Source of the DNA: an uncultured Alphaproteobacteria bacterium
GTDB lineage: Bacteria > Pseudomonadota > Alphaproteobacteria > Rs-D84
Reading direction: 5' to 3'
Assembly: GCA_937900435.1 (NCBI GenBank)
Contig: CALCEG010000099.1
Coordinates: forward strand, 1 to 33,104
DNA: 33,104 nucleotides
The notes below the pieces were generated by a model. That model did not search any database. It saw only the letters and a program-made list of their open reading frames with translations, and was not told the DNA's origin. Numbering within the stretch: position 1 is the stretch's first letter; the number at the start of each line of letters is the position of its first letter. Below are positions 17,812 to 24,654 of this stretch, one piece after another. The position numbers were made by a program, and so were the translations under genes.

Positions 17812-18102
17812 ATGAAAAAACTTATTTTGCCAGTTTTATTGATTGCAGGGGTTTTTGCGTGTGAAAAAATGAAAGTGTCTGCAACGTGTGGTGAATATGA
17901 TGTTGATATCAGATATGTTGATGATGCCGATGCGTTGTCTGTGCGTATAAAAAATGAAACAGTTCTGTTGAATTTAGTGCCGTCTGCATCGGGGGTAAAA
18001 TATGATGGTGTTATGAAAAATGGGGACAAATTAACCCTGTGGGGCAAGGGTGATGTGTGGACAATGTTTGTTAATGATGGTGATGCAATTAGTTGTAAAT
18101 AA
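17812..18102 (+). CDS. MliC-family lysozyme-inhibitor lipoprotein
   Basis: The 96-residue product begins with a lipoprotein-type signal peptide ending in a lipobox-like VFAC (Cys17). The mature part matches the MliC fold (PF09864): a Cys near the start (ATCGEY), then PSASGVKYDG, LWGKGD and a terminal Cys (ISCK). SASGVKY is the conserved loop that inserts into the active site of c-type lysozyme in the known members. The two Cys (about residues 26 and 95) can form the family disulfide. It follows the PBP gene by 17 bases and precedes mraY, suggesting protection of the peptidoglycan it helps to build. Membrane location is inferred from the lipobox. Confidence 0.75.
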   Translation: MKKLILPVLLIAGVFACEKMKVSATCGEYDVDIRYVDDADALSVRIKNETVLLNLVPSASGVKYDGVMKNGDKLTLWGKGDVWTMFVNDGDAISCK

Positions 18103-18117
18103 ATATTTATATTAATG

Positions 18118-18146
18118 TTTGTTTATCGTATCTTTTGTGATAAAAT
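18118..18146 (+). promoter_or_regulatory. Promoter of mraY-ftsW-murG
   Basis: An extended -10, TGATAAAAT (18138-18146), has a poor -35 (TTTGTT, 18118-18123) at 17 bases. The start is expected near 18153, leaving a 25-base leader with an AAAAAGG ribosome-binding site. Confidence 0.5.
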
Positions 18147-18177
18147 GTCAGTATAAAAAAGAGAAAAAGGATTTCGT

Positions 18178-19266
18178 ATGCTGACAAATTATTTTCTGGG
18201 ATTAGGATGGTCTTTCTTTGCAAGCGGTTGGATGCAATTCGCGGCCGCGTTTTTTGTTGCGTTTTTGATAATGTTATGTTGTGGGCGGTCTTTTATTAAT
18301 GCAATGCGCGTAATGCAGAAGAAAGGGCAACCAATCAGTGAAAATGTTCCACAGGCGCACCAGCAAAAACAAGGAACACCAACAATGGGTGGAATCTTGA
18401 TTTTAGTTGCAATACTGGTTGGCAGTGTCTTGTTTATGCCAATTACAAATCCAACAGGTTGGATTGCGCTGGCGGCGTTGGTGATGTTTGGTGCGCTGGG
18501 GTTTGTTGATGACTACAAAAAAGTAACTTCGCAGTCAAAAAAGGCTTCGAATGGATTGTCGCCATTGACGCGTTTGGTGGTTGAAGGAATTTTTGTTGTT
18601 GTTTTGGCGTACTTGATTAATAAAACGATGCCACCATATATTCCAGAGTATTCGTTGGCAATAGGGGCTGGGATAATATGGCCATTGGGAATTTGGTATT
18701 ATGTGTTTTCGTACTTTGTGATTTGTGGCAGTGCAAATGCAACAAATATTACAGACGGATTGGATGGGATGTTGGCAAAATTATATATGCCGGTATTGGT
18801 GGTGTTGATTGTTGCACTGTATGGGGCAACGCGTATCGGATTTATGGATACGGTTATGTTCTTGCCAGAAGCAAGTGGTTTATATGCGGTTTTAGGTGCC
18901 ATCTTGGGGGCTGTGCTGGGGTTCTTGTGGTATAATTCAAAGCCTGCGTCGATTTTTATGGGGGATGTTGGTTCGTTGGCGTTGGGGGGATGTATGGGAA
19001 CGATTGCAATGCTGTTAAAGTCTGAATTGGTTATGGGAGTTGCAGCAGGTATGATGGTTCTGATACTGTTGTCTTCGTTTGTTCAGACAATGTATTTCAA
19101 GGCAACAAGAAAAATTACAGGTACAGGAAAACGTATATTTAAACGTGCGCCGTTGCATCATCATTTTGAAGAATTGGGGTGGCCAGAAACAAAAATAGTC
19201 GAAAGATTTTTTATCGTGTCGATATTGTTTTCTGGGTTGGCGTTGGTGTTCTTGAAATTTGCATAA
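18178..19266 (+). CDS. mraY: Phospho-MurNAc-pentapeptide-transferase MraY
   Basis: MraY transfers phospho-MurNAc-pentapeptide to undecaprenyl phosphate, making lipid I in the inner membrane. The 362-residue protein has the normal length with about ten TM segments. Family motifs are all visible: GTPTMGG, FVDDYKK (catalytic Asp pair), NATNITDGLDGM (Mg-binding Asp) and the terminal HHHFE loop. It starts the operon mraY-ftsW-murG with 12 and 2 bases between genes. In most proteobacteria murD lies between mraY and ftsW; here it is absent. Confidence 0.98.
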   Translation: MLTNYFLGLGWSFFASGWMQFAAAFFVAFLIMLCCGRSFINAMRVMQKKGQPISENVPQAHQQKQGTPTMGGILILVAILVGSVLFMPITNPTGWIALAALVMFGALGFVDDYKKVTSQSKKASNGLSPLTRLVVEGIFVVVLAYLINKTMPPYIPEYSLAIGAGIIWPLGIWYYVFSYFVICGSANATNITDGLDGMLAKLYMPVLVVLIVALYGATRIGFMDTVMFLPEASGLYAVLGAILGAVLGFLWYNSKPASIFMGDVGSLALGGCMGTIAMLLKSELVMGVAAGMMVLILLSSFVQTMYFKATRKITGTGKRIFKRAPLHHHFEELGWPETKIVERFFIVSILFSGLALVFLKFA

Positions 19267-19278
19267 AGAATTGAAGAT

Positions 19279-20442
19279 ATGTTTGGAATAGTTCGTACAG
19301 AAGAAGACAGTAAATTAACAAGTTGGTGTTTTGAAATAGACAGGCCGTTGTTGCTGTGCGTTTTGTTGTTGATGTTGTTGTCGTTGGTGTTTTCGGTCTC
19401 GGCTGGGTCTGTTGCAGCAGAACGTATCAATCAGCCTTGGTTTTATTTCTTTCTAAAGGCTTTGCCGTTCTATGGATTGGGATTGGGGGCGTTGTTTGTC
19501 GCAAGTTTTTGTAATAAAAAGTGGGTTCTTCGTTTGGCTGGGTTGAATTTGGTGTTTGCTCTGTTGTTGTTGCCAATAACAGTTTTTGCGCCGCATATGA
19601 TAAAGAATTCCGCCAGATTTGTTTCACTGGGGGCTTTTAATGTTATGCCGTCAGATATTATGAAGCCTGGGTTTGTTATAATGACAGCTTATTTTTTAAG
19701 CAAGATGAAGGAAAAATATGGTGAAAATATTTTCTTGAACAAGGAAGCGTGGCGGTTTGATACATGCTTTAGTTGGTGGTACTATTTGTTGGTATTTATA
19801 CCTGTACTGGGTGTTATTTTTTGGCATCCTGATTTTGGGACGGCTGCGTTGTATTTAGCGGTGTTTGTGGCGATGTTGTTTATTGCTGGGTTGCCTTGGC
19901 CGTTTGTGTTTGCTTTTGGTGGTGTAGGATTGGGTATGTTGGGTGTGGCATTGATGACATTAGCGCATGTGCGTAAACGGTTTTTGGCTTTTTTTATGAA
20001 CGAGGGGGATTCTTATCAAGTTGATACGGCGGTTGATACAATACGGCATGGTGGGTTGTTTGGTGCGCGGAATGATGCATTTGTAAAACAAGACTTGCCC
20101 GATTCGCATACTGATTTTATTTATGCGGTAATTGTTGAAGATTTAGGCGCGTTGGGCGGTTGTGTTTTGTTGGTTGTTTTGTTCTATGTGTTAAGACGGT
20201 TGATTGTTAGTGCAACCAAGGCAAAAGATTTATTCGTTTTGTATGCAATTGGTGGAACGGCAGCATTGTTTGGTGCACAAGTATGTATCAATATGATAAC
20301 AACATTAGGATTATTTCCGCCCAAGGGTATGACGTTGCCTTTTATTTCATACGGTGGCAGTTCTTTGTTGGCGTATTGTGTGTTGTTCGGTTTTGTGCTG
20401 GCATTAATTCGTCAAGATAAATGGAAAAAGAAAGGGGATTAG
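19279..20442 (+). CDS. ftsW: Septal SEDS glycosyltransferase FtsW
   Basis: FtsW is the SEDS-family lipid II polymerase of the divisome and works with FtsI. The 387-residue protein has about ten TM segments. The SEDS signature regions are HPDFGTAALYL, HTDFIYAVIVEDLG and the C-terminal PFISYGGSS. It is close to normal length. FtsW rather than RodA is favoured by its position between mraY and murG. The start (MFGIVRTEED) has a weak GAAGAT upstream; a hydrophilic N-terminal tail of about 20 residues precedes the first TM segment. It is translationally close to murG. Confidence 0.95.
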   Translation: MFGIVRTEEDSKLTSWCFEIDRPLLLCVLLLMLLSLVFSVSAGSVAAERINQPWFYFFLKALPFYGLGLGALFVASFCNKKWVLRLAGLNLVFALLLLPITVFAPHMIKNSARFVSLGAFNVMPSDIMKPGFVIMTAYFLSKMKEKYGENIFLNKEAWRFDTCFSWWYYLLVFIPVLGVIFWHPDFGTAALYLAVFVAMLFIAGLPWPFVFAFGGVGLGMLGVALMTLAHVRKRFLAFFMNEGDSYQVDTAVDTIRHGGLFGARNDAFVKQDLPDSHTDFIYAVIVEDLGALGGCVLLVVLFYVLRRLIVSATKAKDLFVLYAIGGTAALFGAQVCINMITTLGLFPPKGMTLPFISYGGSSLLAYCVLFGFVLALIRQDKWKKKGD

Positions 20443-20444
20443 TT

Positions 20445-21488
20445 ATGAAAGTTTGGATTGCAACAGGGGGAACAGGGGGACATGTGTTCCCAGCGTTAAG
20501 TGTCGCAGATGAATTAGTTAAACGTGGACACAAGGTTGTTATTTCTTGTGATGGACGTGTCAGGGATATGGTTAAAAGAAATGCGCCAAAGGGGGCAAAA
20601 ATCGCGTTTGTTTGGGCGGCTGGTGTTGGGGCAAAATCAAAACTAAAACAGATTGTCGCGTTGGCAAAGATTGGGGTGTCTGCAATGGCCTTTGTTGCAA
20701 GGTTCTTGGTTGCAAAACCGAATCGGGTTGTTGCGTTTGGGGGGTATGCGTCTGTACCAGTTGTGTTCGCAGCGCACGTTTGGAAAATACCAACATTTTT
20801 GCATGAACAAAATGCTGCGATTGGACGTGCGAATAAGTTTGTAATGCGCTGGGTAAAAACGCTGATGACCAGTTTCCCAATCGTATCTGGGATAAATAAT
20901 GCGGGAACCAAGGTTGTTTATACGGGGTTGCCTGTGCGCAGTGATTTCTTGGATGTTGCAGGTGCACCATTGACAGAAAATGGCAAGTTATTGATTACTG
21001 GTGGGTCGCTGGGGGCGCAAATACTGGATGATGTTGTGCCACAGGCGATTGTCGCAATGAAAAATAAAAAAATATTTGTGACACATCAAACAAGACCAGA
21101 AAATGTCGAAAAATTACAACGTTTTTATGCGGAAAATAAAATTCGCGCAAATGTGCTGTCTTTTATTCATAATATGGCATCTACTATTGTAGATGCGGAT
21201 TTAGTCATCGGCAGAAGTGGCGCAAGTACGGTTGTGGAACTGCAGACGATTGGGCGACCTGCGATATTGGTGCCGTTGAATATTAATCCAGATCAGGCGG
21301 CAAATGCAGAAAGTTTTGCAAAAAATGGCGGTGGATTCGCAATTGAACAAAGTAAATTTACGGTAAAATGGTTGGTCGCAACGTTAAATGATTTGTTCGA
21401 TAATCCAGCACGATTGGTTAAAATGGCGCAAAAAGCACAGGTTGCAAATAATGCTGTGAATTTAATTGCCGATGAAATTACAAAATAA
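20445..21488 (+). CDS. murG: UDP-GlcNAc transferase MurG (lipid II synthase)
   Basis: MurG adds GlcNAc to lipid I, giving lipid II, at the cytoplasmic face of the inner membrane. The 347-residue GT-B enzyme shows ATGGTGGHVFPAL at the N-terminus, LHEQNAAIGRAN in the middle, and the UDP-GlcNAc site GRSGASTVVELQTIGRPAIL with PLNINPDQAANAESF following. All are MurG signatures. The ATG at 20445 with AAAGGGG upstream is preferred to the ATG at 20421, which lies inside ftsW. It starts 2 bases after the ftsW stop. The dcw cluster stops here; murC, murB and ddl do not follow. Confidence 0.97.
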   Translation: MKVWIATGGTGGHVFPALSVADELVKRGHKVVISCDGRVRDMVKRNAPKGAKIAFVWAAGVGAKSKLKQIVALAKIGVSAMAFVARFLVAKPNRVVAFGGYASVPVVFAAHVWKIPTFLHEQNAAIGRANKFVMRWVKTLMTSFPIVSGINNAGTKVVYTGLPVRSDFLDVAGAPLTENGKLLITGGSLGAQILDDVVPQAIVAMKNKKIFVTHQTRPENVEKLQRFYAENKIRANVLSFIHNMASTIVDADLVIGRSGASTVVELQTIGRPAILVPLNINPDQAANAESFAKNGGGFAIEQSKFTVKWLVATLNDLFDNPARLVKMAQKAQVANNAVNLIADEITK

Positions 21489-21583
21489 AAGAATAATATT
21501 GCATACCGTTTGCTTTTTGTGATGGAATTTTAGACAGAACCAGATGGGAATTTGGTTTGGGGCTGTGCTAGGCCCATAAGTTC

Positions 21584-21639
21584 CGGTGCAAATATAACAA
21601 TGTGTCGTAATCCGACCAGTGTTTTCCATATTTGCACTG
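21584..21639. repeat. Long inverted repeat in the gap after murG
   Basis: Within the 304-base gap 21489-21792, GTGCAAATAT (21586-21595) and ATATTTGCAC (21628-21637) are perfect inverted arms, extendable to 12 bp with one G-T pair. The 32-base loop holds a smaller hairpin (GTCG at 21604, CGAC at 21613). No T-run follows, so it is not a plain terminator. It could be a protein-binding site, a recombination site or part of a small RNA. The rest of the gap holds the repeats and promoter listed separately and no convincing ORF. Confidence 0.5.
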
Positions 21640-21683
21640 TATTTTAACAACCCTGACGAAGTGTCGGGGGGGTATTTTAACAA
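21640..21683. repeat. Hairpin flanked by 11-bp direct repeats
   Basis: TATTTTAACAA occurs at 21640-21650 and again at 21673-21683. Between them CCCTGAC and GTCGGGG form a 7-bp stem with a GAAGT loop. The hairpin followed by TATTTTAA could act as a weak terminator for murG; the flanking repeats suggest a duplication or site-specific event. Confidence 0.45.
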
Positions 21684-21739
21684 ATGGCTGCAAATCCAAC
21701 CCATTTCCGCCCCATGACCCCCAAACACCAAAAACTGTG

Positions 21740-21768
21740 ATGCAAAGTGTGATGCGGTGTGATATAAT
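21740..21768 (+). promoter_or_regulatory. Promoter of the metallopeptidase-like gene with repeated TGTGAT
   Basis: ATGCAA (21740-21745), a 17-base spacer and an extended -10 (TGATATAAT, 21760-21768) lead to an AAGGAG ribosome-binding site at 21781-21786 and the ATG at 21793. TGTGAT is repeated at 21736, 21748 and 21758, about one helical turn apart, across the promoter. This could be an operator. Confidence 0.55.
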
Positions 21769-21792
21769 TTATGGGAAAATAAGGAGTTTGGT

Positions 21793-22503
21793 ATGCAAAT
21801 AAATTTGAAACATATGAATGCGGAACAGTGCTGGGATATAATTGTTGATATGCACAGCGACTATCACCAAAACCTGAAATACCATAAATACACATATAAT
21901 CAGTTTGTGCCAAACGATAAACGCATGCATGAATTTATGGAAATTGAATCCCCTACGGCACAACAGGTCAAACATTATCGTGATATCTTTTTAAACGAAA
22001 TCTATAACGAAAGTGATTTGAAAAAACTGGATAATACAATAATAAATTCCGTCATCCCCAAAATGCAGATGGCGATAGATGGCAAAATCAAACCACTGGC
22101 CAACAAATGGGGGATAAAATTACCAGAACAATTGGACATAGTTTGTGCATATGGTTGTGGTGGTTCATATTATTCTGGGGAAAAACCTGTGATTCTGTTT
22201 CGTGTGTCTGATTATCCGGCAGACTGGCCGCTATATGGAATGTTTGTGCATGAATTTGTGCATATCTTGATAGAAGAGCCAATTATCATAAAACACAATG
22301 TCCCCCAAGACCTGAAAGAACGCATTGTTGACCTGATATGTCTGGAAACGATTGGTCGCTCCGTACAGGAAAGGTTCAAGGATTCATTTGCCAACACCTA
22401 TATCACGCCAGGGGCAATCCAAGGCGACCTGGAATCTGCGGTCAAAAAAATGATGACAGATTATAACATAATACAACAGCAACAAAACACACCAGACAGA
22501 TAA
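21793..22503 (+). CDS. Putative zinc metallopeptidase-like protein (HExxH)
   Basis: The 236-residue soluble protein has no signal peptide. It contains HEFVH (HExxH zinc motif, about residues 153-157) in the context YGMFVHEFVHILIEEPII, followed after about 20 residues by ERIVDLICLE, where an acidic residue could be the third zinc ligand as in gluzincins. I know similar uncharacterised small HExxH proteins but no function. The N-terminal 70 residues look helical and unrelated to a known domain. It has its own promoter and a strong AAGGAG site. It uses CTG for leucine more often than its TTG-rich neighbours and sits in a repeat-bearing break of the dcw cluster, suggesting acquisition. Activity is inferred. 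Confidence 0.65.
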   Translation: MQINLKHMNAEQCWDIIVDMHSDYHQNLKYHKYTYNQFVPNDKRMHEFMEIESPTAQQVKHYRDIFLNEIYNESDLKKLDNTIINSVIPKMQMAIDGKIKPLANKWGIKLPEQLDIVCAYGCGGSYYSGEKPVILFRVSDYPADWPLYGMFVHEFVHILIEEPIIIKHNVPQDLKERIVDLICLETIGRSVQERFKDSFANTYITPGAIQGDLESAVKKMMTDYNIIQQQQNTPDR

Positions 22504-22504
22504 A

Positions 22505-22681
22505 ATGCTATGTGAGGCTAAGTGTGATGCAGGCGGACTAAATCAACTGTCTGAAACCATTGGAAATCTGGGATTTTTTATTATACCGGAAGACCCAACA
22601 AACGATATATCAGAATTAATAAGATTAAATTATACCAGTGAAGACTTTCCAGGGATACGCGGTGTTGTACGGCCATATTAA
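22505..22681 (+). CDS. Small ORF, 58 residues, directly after the metallopeptidase gene
   Basis: The ATG begins one base after the preceding stop (TAAAATG), so translation could be coupled. The product starts MLCEAKCDAGG and ends SEDFPGIRGVVRPY. It is balanced in composition and looks like real protein sequence rather than noise, with a possible strand (GFFIIPED) followed by a helix (ISELIRLNY). I recognise no family. It has no clear ribosome-binding site of its own. It may be a partner or immunity-like peptide of the upstream protein, or the remnant C-terminus of a longer gene whose front was lost. The repeat AGTGTGATGC at 22521 lies inside it. Confidence 0.4.
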   Translation: MLCEAKCDAGGLNQLSETIGNLGFFIIPEDPTNDISELIRLNYTSEDFPGIRGVVRPY

Positions 22682-22744
22682 TATGTTTTTGGTTGGGAAT
22701 AAAAGTTTATAGAAATTTATTTTTAAATGTTGTATATTTAGTTT

Positions 22745-22866
22745 GCCTGATAAAAAAGGCGCAAACAAACATCGCATTATAAGTAAGGACTTTCTTTAGG
22801 CCCTGAACCCACATCCCTAAGTGCAATGTTTGTGTAAAAAAACACCGGTTTCTGCCGGTGTTTTAC
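22745..22866 (+). ncRNA. Candidate structured small RNA, possibly 6S-like
   Basis: The 181-base gap between the small ORF and ftsA-rpe has no ORF but has TATATT (22733-22738) as a -10. Next come a small hairpin (GTTTGC/GCAAAC) and a longer closing stem. In that stem ACAAACAT pairs with ATGTTTGT, and after one mismatch GCATT pairs with AGTGC. They enclose a partly unpaired, purine/C-rich interior. A strong terminator follows. A long rod with a central bubble and a terminator is what 6S RNA looks like, but the length (about 90 bases before the terminator) is short and I cannot confirm the family. SRP RNA is unlikely: its GGAAG-type loop is missing. Confidence 0.45.
22839..22864. terminator. Bidirectional terminator shared by the small RNA and ftsA-rpe
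   Basis: AAAACACCGG (22839-22848) and CCGGTGTTTT (22855-22864) form a 10-bp stem with a TTTCTG loop. T-runs occur in both directions. The last two bases of the stem belong to the stop codon of the - strand fusion gene. Confidence 0.85.
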
Positions 22867-24644
22867 TTTGTTTCAGATGATGGCAACAGGCTTTGTATCG
22901 CCAGCGGAAAATCGTGTGATTTTGCCAGATATGAACCGCTGACTAATAAATCTGCACCAGCTGCCCAGCACAGTTGAGCGGTCTTGTCATTTATGCCACC
23001 GTCAACAGATATTACGAACTTTAGACCGTATTTTTTACGTGTGGCAACCAGTGCGGCAATCTTGTGTACTGCGGTTGGTTCAAATTGTTGGCCGGATGCG
23101 CCAGGTGGAACAGACATTATCATTATTTCATCAATGTCCCTGATAATCGTCTTTAATAACGATATTGGAGAATCGGGGTGTAATGCAATGCCAACACGAC
23201 GACCAGAATCACGAACTAATTTTATCGCGTTGCGCAATCCTGATGTGTTGGTCGACAGAATAATTGTGTCTGCGCCAGCCGCAATTGCATCAGACGCCCA
23301 TACAGATGGACTTTCGGTCATCAGGTGAACGTGCAAGTGTGCCTTGGTATGACCGCGGATTTGTTTTAGTTCAGAAATGCTGCCTGCGATTCTGTCAACG
23401 TAAAAGCCGTCCATAATGTCAACGTGTATCATAGATATGTCCCCAGATTTAAATAATTCGTATGTCGCAGGACTGCGCATATCAAATGATAAAGTGCTGG
23501 GTAATATCGGAACGAAATGTTTTTTCTTTTTCGGCTTTCTGTTAAATAGGCGTTTTATAAAACTGGTGCGACGATTCCACTTGTTGTGTTGGGCGATGTA
23601 TTTTTCACGATGGGGTGCCTCGCACCGCCAGATATAATCAGATAATGCCCGTACAGTCGCGTCAGATGGTAATACTTCTGTGATGACAGCAAAGGCGTTT
23701 TCAATGAAATCACGCATGCCTTCGATTTCTGCGCCGCCACCAGTCAGAATTATTTTTGTGGGTTTGTATTTTCTGAATGCTGTGATACATTCGTCTTTGA
23801 TTTTGGTTATGATGTCAATCAATATTGGTAATGCAACGTCATTTACGTCGCCCCTGGAAAAATCGTATGCTGTATCAGCCGGTGTAAAACGGTCCATTTC
23901 TTTGGGTAATAATGATAATACATTATGCTTTATTGCAGTTGCAGATTCGCGTGGAATGTTAAACTTTGTACATATCGCGTTCGTTATATCTGTGCCACCA
24001 AGTTTAATTTTAGTATGAAATACAGGACCCCTGTCAGTCCATATTGATGCAGTGGTATATTCTGCACCAAAATCGATGAACATTGTTGGTTGTTTTGCAG
24101 TGCGGTATATGCTGTTGTGCAAGTATTGCGAATCAAAAAAGGCAATTGGTTGAATGTATGCGTTGCGCATTAAGTCGTGGGTTTGGTCTATGCCAGATTG
24201 TGAATAAAAGATAGCACTGAAAGCCGATATCAGTTGTGTGTCGACATAACCAATCGGTGATAACATATTTTTAAAACCGGGGCTGTCGTATCGTAGTGGA
24301 ATAATGTGTAATGCAAAAAAATCTTCTGGTGTTGTTATTTTTGATATTTGCGCGCGAATATCAGAAACGTTGATTTTGTGTTCGTTGCCCCAAACCGTAC
24401 TTTGAACAGACATATTAAATTTTGATGGACCAAAGTTCCCGGTTATATACGCACTGTCAAAGTGTGTGCCAAGTTGATGTTCCAGTTCGTTTATCACAGA
24501 TTTTAATGCAAATACAGTATCAGAACTGTCGGTGGTGAAAAATGCAGAACGGTCAATTTGACCGCCGCTGATGTGATGTGCAATACCACGAACACCGTAT
24601 GTGCCAATATCAAGACATAAAAAAGATGACGATATTAAATTCAT
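22863..24644 (-). CDS. FtsA - ribulose-phosphate 3-epimerase fusion protein
   Basis: One uninterrupted 593-residue frame. Residues 1-352 are FtsA, the actin-like divisome protein that anchors FtsZ: phosphate-1 LCLDIGTYGVRG (9-20), domain 1C around NMLSPIGYVDTQ (126-137), phosphate-2 MFIDFGAEYTTASI (188-201), and adenosine motif IILTGGGAEIEGM (298-310). Residues 356-370 (WNRRTSFIKRLFNRK) look like FtsA's C-terminal membrane-binding helix. After KPKKKK, residues 377-588 are a complete Rpe (EC 5.1.3.1, pentose phosphate pathway): PSTLSFD, HVDIMDG, VHLM, SVPPGASGQQF and VDGGIN. The metal ligands His407, Asp409, His440 and Asp548 (the Asp pair catalytic) are all there. No ATG, GTG or TTG lies in frame close before the Rpe part. 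FtsQ is encoded 10 bases upstream; ftsZ does not follow. Confidence 0.92.
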   Translation of the reverse strand: MNLISSSFLCLDIGTYGVRGIAHHISGGQIDRSAFFTTDSSDTVFALKSVINELEHQLGTHFDSAYITGNFGPSKFNMSVQSTVWGNEHKINVSDIRAQISKITTPEDFFALHIIPLRYDSPGFKNMLSPIGYVDTQLISAFSAIFYSQSGIDQTHDLMRNAYIQPIAFFDSQYLHNSIYRTAKQPTMFIDFGAEYTTASIWTDRGPVFHTKIKLGGTDITNAICTKFNIPRESATAIKHNVLSLLPKEMDRFTPADTAYDFSRGDVNDVALPILIDIITKIKDECITAFRKYKPTKIILTGGGAEIEGMRDFIENAFAVITEVLPSDATVRALSDYIWRCEAPHREKYIAQHNKWNRRTSFIKRLFNRKPKKKKHFVPILPSTLSFDMRSPATYELFKSGDISMIHVDIMDGFYVDRIAGSISELKQIRGHTKAHLHVHLMTESPSVWASDAIAAGADTIILSTNTSGLRNAIKLVRDSGRRVGIALHPDSPISLLKTIIRDIDEIMIMSVPPGASGQQFEPTAVHKIAALVATRKKYGLKFVISVDGGINDKTAQLCWAAGADLLVSGSYLAKSHDFPLAIQSLLPSSETK

Positions 24645-24654
24645 TGTCGTGATT

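Noticed and set aside
20342..20911. 189-codon - strand open frame over ftsW/murG
   Set aside because: It overlaps two certain genes on the other strand and is low in sequence complexity (Ala/Thr/Pro-rich). No signals support it.
21462..21731. 89-codon - strand frame across the murG end and the following gap
   Set aside because: It runs through the inverted and direct repeats, has no ribosome-binding site and shows no recognisable protein features. The repeats explain the region better.
21489..21792. tRNA gene or CRISPR array in the gap after murG
   Set aside because: No cloverleaf with a proper T-arm can be drawn, and the direct repeats are only two short copies with no spacer series.
22745..22866. 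Signal recognition particle (4.5S) RNA
   Set aside because: The conserved GGAAG-type apical loop and its asymmetric internal loop are absent.
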